DNA from: Eumeta japonica | Lineage: Eukaryota; Arthropoda; Insecta; Lepidoptera; Psychidae | NCBI GenBank assembly: GCA_005406025.1 | Contig: BGZK01000529.1 | Coordinates: 186,001-250,000, forward strand | Reading direction: 5' to 3' | Length of the DNA: 64,000 bases | Shown here: one piece after another, positions 59,401 through 64,000 of the stretch | Position numbering within the stretch: the first letter of the stretch is position 1 | Layout of the letters: each line of letters starts with the position of its first letter | The notes under the pieces: generated by a model | What the model was told of the DNA's origin: nothing | What the model saw: only the letters and a program-made list of their open reading frames with translations | Database searches by the model: none | Translations under genes and position numbers: made by a program

Positions 59401-62400
59401 AATCAAAATTTTTTGAATCAGTTCCATGGTAACCTGAAAGCTTCTCGAACAATAAAAACAAACAAACCAAAACCAGAGTAACAACTGTCCTGTCGCTATT
59501 GTCGGATATATCTGCCCTTGATTTTACGAGTATATAAAAAATTGATGATTTGCATTGAAGATGTTTATGTTATTTCTGAGATTAAATTCAAGGTTAATTT
59601 ATGTATTAGTAAAACCATTTGATTCATTATAATATTATATGTTTTTATTTTTGTTTTTTAATTATGTACTTGAAAATAAAGTACTAATATAAAAATTAAA
59701 AACAGTTATTTGTCTGATATATCTGGCACTGGCCTCTTTGTCACAATTCTCTTTGCAGATATATCTAAATATGACTGACAAAGGGTTAAAATAGTTATTA
59801 TTCGTTGAATATTCATTTCAAATACATATTTATCAAAACATTTGAAATTTTACAATCTTTCAAACTCAGAATTAATTGATATGTAAAAAAAAGACATTAT
59901 ACACTATCCTAACAACAACTCAAATACTAGCTAAAGCTGTTTGTCATATTTTGATTAAAATGTGGCATTTTAAGGAAACTTACATATTCATTCTTGTAAT
60001 TTCTTTTTGTTCATAGGCCAATTGAGCGGTTTTACAGATGAAATGCTGTCAACTTTATTTGCTGTCAAAGCAGAACTTTGTAACTCTAAATTTGAACTTA
60101 AAGTAAATGATGTCAGATTTGTGGGTCACCCGACACTCTTAACTTATCGTACTAATAATGATGACTCGGCAGCAATGATTGTTATAAATATTGTGTTTGC
60201 ATTACAAGCTTCTGCCAGTCACACAGTTGGTAAGTTGAACAAAGTTATGCGAGAGAAAATTTCTGTTAAAGATGTGATAATTGTATTTTGTCTAAATATA
60301 TAATATTTTATTTTACACATAAGTGATATTTTTTTATTATTGATGATATGTTTATGTATTTTCAAGTGAAATGTTACTATGACTTGAGCAAGAGACTAGG
60401 AAAAGCTTTAAGATATGAAGAAAAGAGATATTCATATTTAACTGAAGAAATGAGACTTATGGTAAGATTAATTTTTCTTATTTCTTTCTAATCTACTCAT
60501 ATCAAGATTATACTTAAATTAGTAGTTGAGAAATTAGCTTAAAAACTGCATACAATTCTTTTAAGAAACAATTATTGCTCTTCAAGTTACCCTAAAAAAC
60601 TCAAATCTAAATCAGCCAGTACATACATATAAAAAATGATACCTCCCTCACAACACTGCTATTACACATTCAAGTCAAACATCATATTGTAATTGTAAAT
60701 AAATTGTCTCTGTAAATTACGTTTCAAAAATTTAACTATTTGTAATTTCTCAAAATTCATGAAATTGAAATTTGTATTGTGTCTAGCTCTTCCTGCTTAC
60801 AGTTTTCCTACTGCTACATTAATTTCTATGAATTTTACCTACTAATCAATTTTACGATAGCATGACATTGGATGTAGATTTGTCATGCTATTAAGTCATA
60901 CATATATATTCATAATACAGAATTATTCAATCGAAATTGCTTTAAGATACTGAAGCAAGATTTCTAATTGTCAGTTATGCTTTTAGTTGGCAGCTCATGA
61001 TGAAATCTCGGCTTTAGATACTGAATGTAATTCTGGAGAAAATGAAGATGAGGAAGAAAATTCTCGACATTCAGTTAGTAGTTCCACACATCTTGAAAAT
61101 ATTGCAGACACTACTCCAAAATCTGCATTTCATCTCATATTACAAAGAAGTTCTCTAGCCCGTTCCATGAAGGCTGTGTTTGAAGAACTTACTAAAACTG
61201 GTATTTTTTACTTACAATCACAAATTTAAAGTTTGGTTAATTTTTAGAAACTATTTGTTGTTCTATCCAAAATGGAACACAATTGGTATATATAAGAATG
61301 ATAAACAATATATTTGACAAATACTTGTGTCTACAAATATTATTTGTAGACATGTAAGTATATGAGTGACTTATTTCATTCTTAGTGGCATAAGCAAATG
61401 TTTCATTAAAAATTATATAAAGAAGATTGACCATTAATGTGGTAATTAATTAATCAGAGTAGTATTGAAGTCAGTTCATGGTAGTGATCAGTCATAATTA
61501 TTTTGGTAAGTTTTCAATATTTTATTTACTTTAAAATACAATTAAATCATGTTAATAATGGAGTTTAGGTTCAGAAGAAAAATTCAATAATATTTTTATT
61601 TCTCTTTCAAGTGATTTATGATTTTTTAAATGGACACTATGAAAATAGAGAGGGCTTATTTTCCATAGTGAATTAGCATTTTCCTTTCTCAATTAGAATT
61701 TGTCTATGTGTTGCTGTTCTGTTTAATGTTTTTGACAAACATTTTTTATTTGATATTTCTACTTACAATATCTATGTTCCTAACATTTTCTGTTAAATTC
61801 TGCAAATGAAGATTGTTGGAAGATTCCATGCTCTTCAAAACGAATTTTAATGTAGCTCATGTTAGATCACTAATAAAATCTGTGAGTCCTTTTTTCGAAT
61901 AAAATGCTGACTTTCTCATTCTTAGAGTGTAAAGTTATTAAGTAGGGCGCACCGAAAATTTCTGGAATGAATGGTCATTTTTGACCATTCCTAGTAATTT
62001 TTTCTCACAGTGGTGGATGGGCGACCATTACGAATTTCGTCACTGAGATAGACACGAACACGCTTGAATTCTGCAAACTAGTTATAAATAGTCATCTCAC
62101 ATGGTGATTCACCACCAAAAGCAAATCAAAGCTGATTGAGGCTCTGCTGAACTATCCAATTATGCCACAATAAAAAAAAATTGAAATGAAACGAACTGTC
62201 ATTTTCAAATTTTTAAATTTTGTGTATGTAAGTGGCCAGTTCCAGAAATTTATAGTACGTCGCACATAATGTGTGGAAAAAATGCCACATATCTCTCTTA
62301 TGAAATTTAATTTTATTTAAGAAAGGACCTGTGACTCAAATTGTTCAGAATTATAGTTTTTAATTACAACAATTTTTGATCTTATATTTTCTATATTATC

Positions 62401-62465
62401 ATATCTGCTATTTTTTATATTTGTGACAAGTCAGATATCTAAGTAGAAAAGACCTTTCTACTCCT

Positions 62466-62514
<49 letters not shown>

Positions 62515-62863
62515 AATGCAATAATTCACTGTTGATAGCCAAGCAAAATGTATTATCATTGCATTTTTGATTAAAAAAAACAAATTCTAATAATTGGTTA
62601 TATACCAAACCATAAATACAGACAAATTTAAAAATTTCTTTTTGCAACTTGGTTAAAAATTAATTTATAAATGGAAATTATTATGTTCTAACAATTTCAT
62701 ATTACTTATAGGAATTGTACAAGTACGAATAAACAACTGGATCTTACTTTCCTTCTGCTTACCACACAAAGCTCATCAAATTGACAACATGGGTGTGACC
62801 GAACCAGAGAATATCGATAAATGCTTACAAAGGCTACGACCATACCATGGCATTCTTTTAATG
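56416..62863 (+). CDS. NPRL3: GATOR1 complex subunit NPRL3 (5' five exons)
   Basis: NPRL3 works with NPRL2 and DEPDC5 in GATOR1, which stimulates GTP hydrolysis by RagA/B and so restrains mTORC1 at the lysosome when amino acids are low. Exons on the plus strand: 56416-56614, 60017-60229, 60367-60461, 60987-61200 and 62712-62863, all in phase (873 bases, 291 codons). The start is supported by an in-frame TAA 12 bases upstream. Motifs are LLFRYPY near residue 22, DEMLSTLFAVKAELC, KFELKVNDVRFVGHPTLL (about residues 88-105), MIVINIVFALQA, an acidic segment (NEDEEEN, about residue 190), HLILQRSSLARSMKAVFEEL, and NNWILLSFCLPHKAH followed by RLRPYHGILLM. These cover the longin-like N-terminal domain. 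The C-terminal half lies beyond the window. Exon borders are GT/AG throughout. Confidence 0.96.
56615..60016 (+). other. NPRL3 intron 1, 3.4 kb, nothing recognised
   Basis: An AT-rich intron. A slightly GC-richer patch lies at about 58530-58580. No open frame of note, transposon termini or RNA gene could be recognised. Confidence 0.65.
61945..62266 (-). mobile_element. Mariner-family relic (non-autonomous)
   Basis: The left end GGGCGCACCGAAAATTTCTGGAA and the inverted right end (TGTGCGACGTACTATAAATTTC) share GTGCGACG-like and aaatttctggaa words, with TA on both outer sides. The minus-strand interior translates to FGGESPCEMTIYN, a stop, FAEFKR and YLSDEIRNGRPSTTV, which matches the N-terminal helix-turn-helix region of mariner transposases. 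Only about 80 codons of transposase remain and the catalytic D,D residues are absent. Length 322 bp. Confidence 0.75.
62468..62511. repeat. TA microsatellite in NPRL3 intron 4
   Basis: About 22 uninterrupted TA units. Confidence 0.92.
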
Positions 62864-63254
62864 GTAAGAATGTGTAATTAACAACATTAAAGGAAAACAA
62901 ACATACGTATTTGTACAAATAAATAAAACTGAAGTATGTGCCTGTGATTTTAAAATTAAAGTGGAAACTGTCATTTATATGCTGATTATATATTAATGAT
63001 TGTTTTGAAAATTTTTGTCTGTCTGTCTGAAAGTTTGTCTTATGTAGACTCCGAAATGGCTCAATATTTTTTATGGATTTCTGAGGGATTAAAACAATTT
63101 TAACTTAAATTTTCATAAATGTTTTATTTTGATGTCTGATAGGGTTCAAAATATTAAATATATTTGTAAAGTTATACTGCCATCTAGGTGGTATCAGGAC
63201 CAACATGCTGTGCCAGGGCCAGAATAGAAAATTCTAAGGCATTGACAGATTAAT

Positions 63255-63259
<5 letters not shown>

Positions 63260-63315
<56 letters not shown>
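63260..63315. repeat. TA microsatellite in NPRL3 intron 5
   Basis: About 28 TA units, followed by a second short TA-rich stretch to about 63345. Confidence 0.92.
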
Positions 63316-63318
<3 letters not shown>

Positions 63319-63814
63319 ATTTTTATTTATATATATAAATAAAATTGAAATATCTGTTTGTGGTTTAAAAATAACTGCATTGTTTTTAATTCATAGTGTT
63401 GTTTATGTGTATCAAGGACCCAAACAAGCCCTTATACATTTTTAGCTTGTCAGTAAAGGAAATATTTGGAACAAAGCCCCAACCGGTTAGGGCGTTCACT
63501 GGAGAACCTATGTCATCCAGTGAATTGGGTTACATATTGGTTATTTTTTATTCCAGAAATATTTAGGGTTCTTGTGTGAAAATTGAGAAACCCATAAAAA
63601 TAGTATAATTTGATTGGAATTGAATAAAAGATGAAATTGGGATTGAGATTAGGAGCGGGTCTTGATTTGGGGTAGTGATCGAGATAACAGCAGGCTCAGG
63701 GATTGTGACCAAGATCATGGTGTACAAACATCATCAAACCATATAAAAGATATAGAAATTCATTCTTTAGTCATTACATTACATTAACAATTAACAAAGG
63801 CTTAATTCTTTTTT

Positions 63815-63994
63815 AGGGTTCCATGAAAATTACTAAAAACCCTTATAGTGTAACTAGTTTCCATGAAATTTAGTATGCAGATAGCTGGCAGCTAATGAAA
63901 GGATATAGAACACATTTTTAGAGTTCTATGAGAATTGCTAAGAACACTTATAAGTTTAACTAATTTCAATAAAATTCAATAGAGAAATGGCTGG
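63815..63994 (+). repeat. Imperfect ~75-bp direct repeat (two units)
   Basis: The unit starting agggttccatgaaaattact (63815) recurs as agagttctatgagaattgct at 63920. Both continue with 'cttataag/cttatagt', 'aactart', 'tttc' and end in 'gctgg'. Spacing is 105 bases and similarity roughly 75%. A related 'tttagggttc' word lies at 63565, so more units may exist. Confidence 0.6.
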
Positions 63995-64000
63995 AATCAC

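Larger units (their letters stand above)
61201..62711 (+). other. NPRL3 intron 4 with a mariner relic and TA microsatellite
   Basis: A 1.5-kb intron. It contains the mariner-type element at 61945-62266 and a TA run at 62468-62511. The rest is AT-rich and featureless. Confidence 0.75.
62864..64000 (+). other. NPRL3 intron 5 (partial)
   Basis: Donor GTAAGA follows exon 5. The intron holds a TA microsatellite (63260-63315), a small hairpin (ttcactgga / tccagtgaa, about 63495-63525) and an imperfect direct repeat (63815-63888 and 63920-63994). No further exon is recognised before the window ends. Confidence 0.65.

Noticed and set aside
62408..62647. Minus-strand frame with an alternating Tyr-Ile run
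   Set aside because: The peptide run is a translation of the TA microsatellite.
1..64000. CRISPR arrays, bacterial operons, or a domesticated defence system
   Set aside because: All arrays found are microsatellites or transposon ends. Gene structure is eukaryotic throughout and the transposase relics are broken, so no active domesticated gene can be supported.

Overview
The window is AT-rich eukaryotic DNA, almost certainly from an insect and probably from a moth or butterfly. The genes are split by many introns with canonical GT/AG borders. Two LINE/SINE tails that I associate with Lepidoptera are present: one with a GAT microsatellite after a 'cccagcagtggac'-like block, and one ending in 'gaagtcggtt'. 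The order assignment is inference. No bacterial, organellar or CRISPR features were seen.

Three conserved single-copy genes can be reconstructed exon by exon. (1) Positions 1-6251, minus strand: a mitochondrial half ABC transporter of the ABCB10 type. Eight exons are visible and the 3' part lies beyond the left edge. (2) Positions 22502-38877, minus strand: a complete 10-exon ACBD3 (Golgi resident protein GCP60) gene of 478 codons. (3) Positions 56416-62863, plus strand: the first five exons of NPRL3, a subunit of the GATOR1 complex, continuing beyond the right edge. In all three the exon phases join without a frame break. The genes serve mitochondrial transport, Golgi organisation and mTORC1 control; nothing suggests that they act together.

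The rest is mobile-element debris. Between ABCB10 and ACBD3 (6252-22501) lie a BED-finger hAT element with an 8-bp target duplication (10864-13339), a frameshifted copy of an uncharacterised multicopy arthropod gene (about 14139-15710), a pogo-like MITE (16326-17021) that carries a nested hAT-type MITE (16687-16874), a non-LTR tail (17200-17420), and two adjacent fold-back elements (19614-20300). ACBD3 introns hold a BEL/Pao retrotransposon that lacks its reverse transcriptase, two copies of an unassigned element family with terminal inverted repeats, a Tc1-like relic and a LINE tail. Between ACBD3 and NPRL3 (38878-56415) are an RTE-type LINE relic, a truncated hAT of the ZMYM1-like type (44561-45640), a third copy of the unassigned family (46569-47592), and a 3.5-kb hAT with a perfect 8-bp target duplication and a nested RTE-type short element (50696-54204). 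NPRL3 intron 4 holds a mariner relic.

I found no clear new functional system. The best candidates for something undescribed are the roughly 1-kb inverted-repeat family present in three copies, the two neighbouring fold-back elements, and a 24-bp perfect palindrome at 40992-41043.
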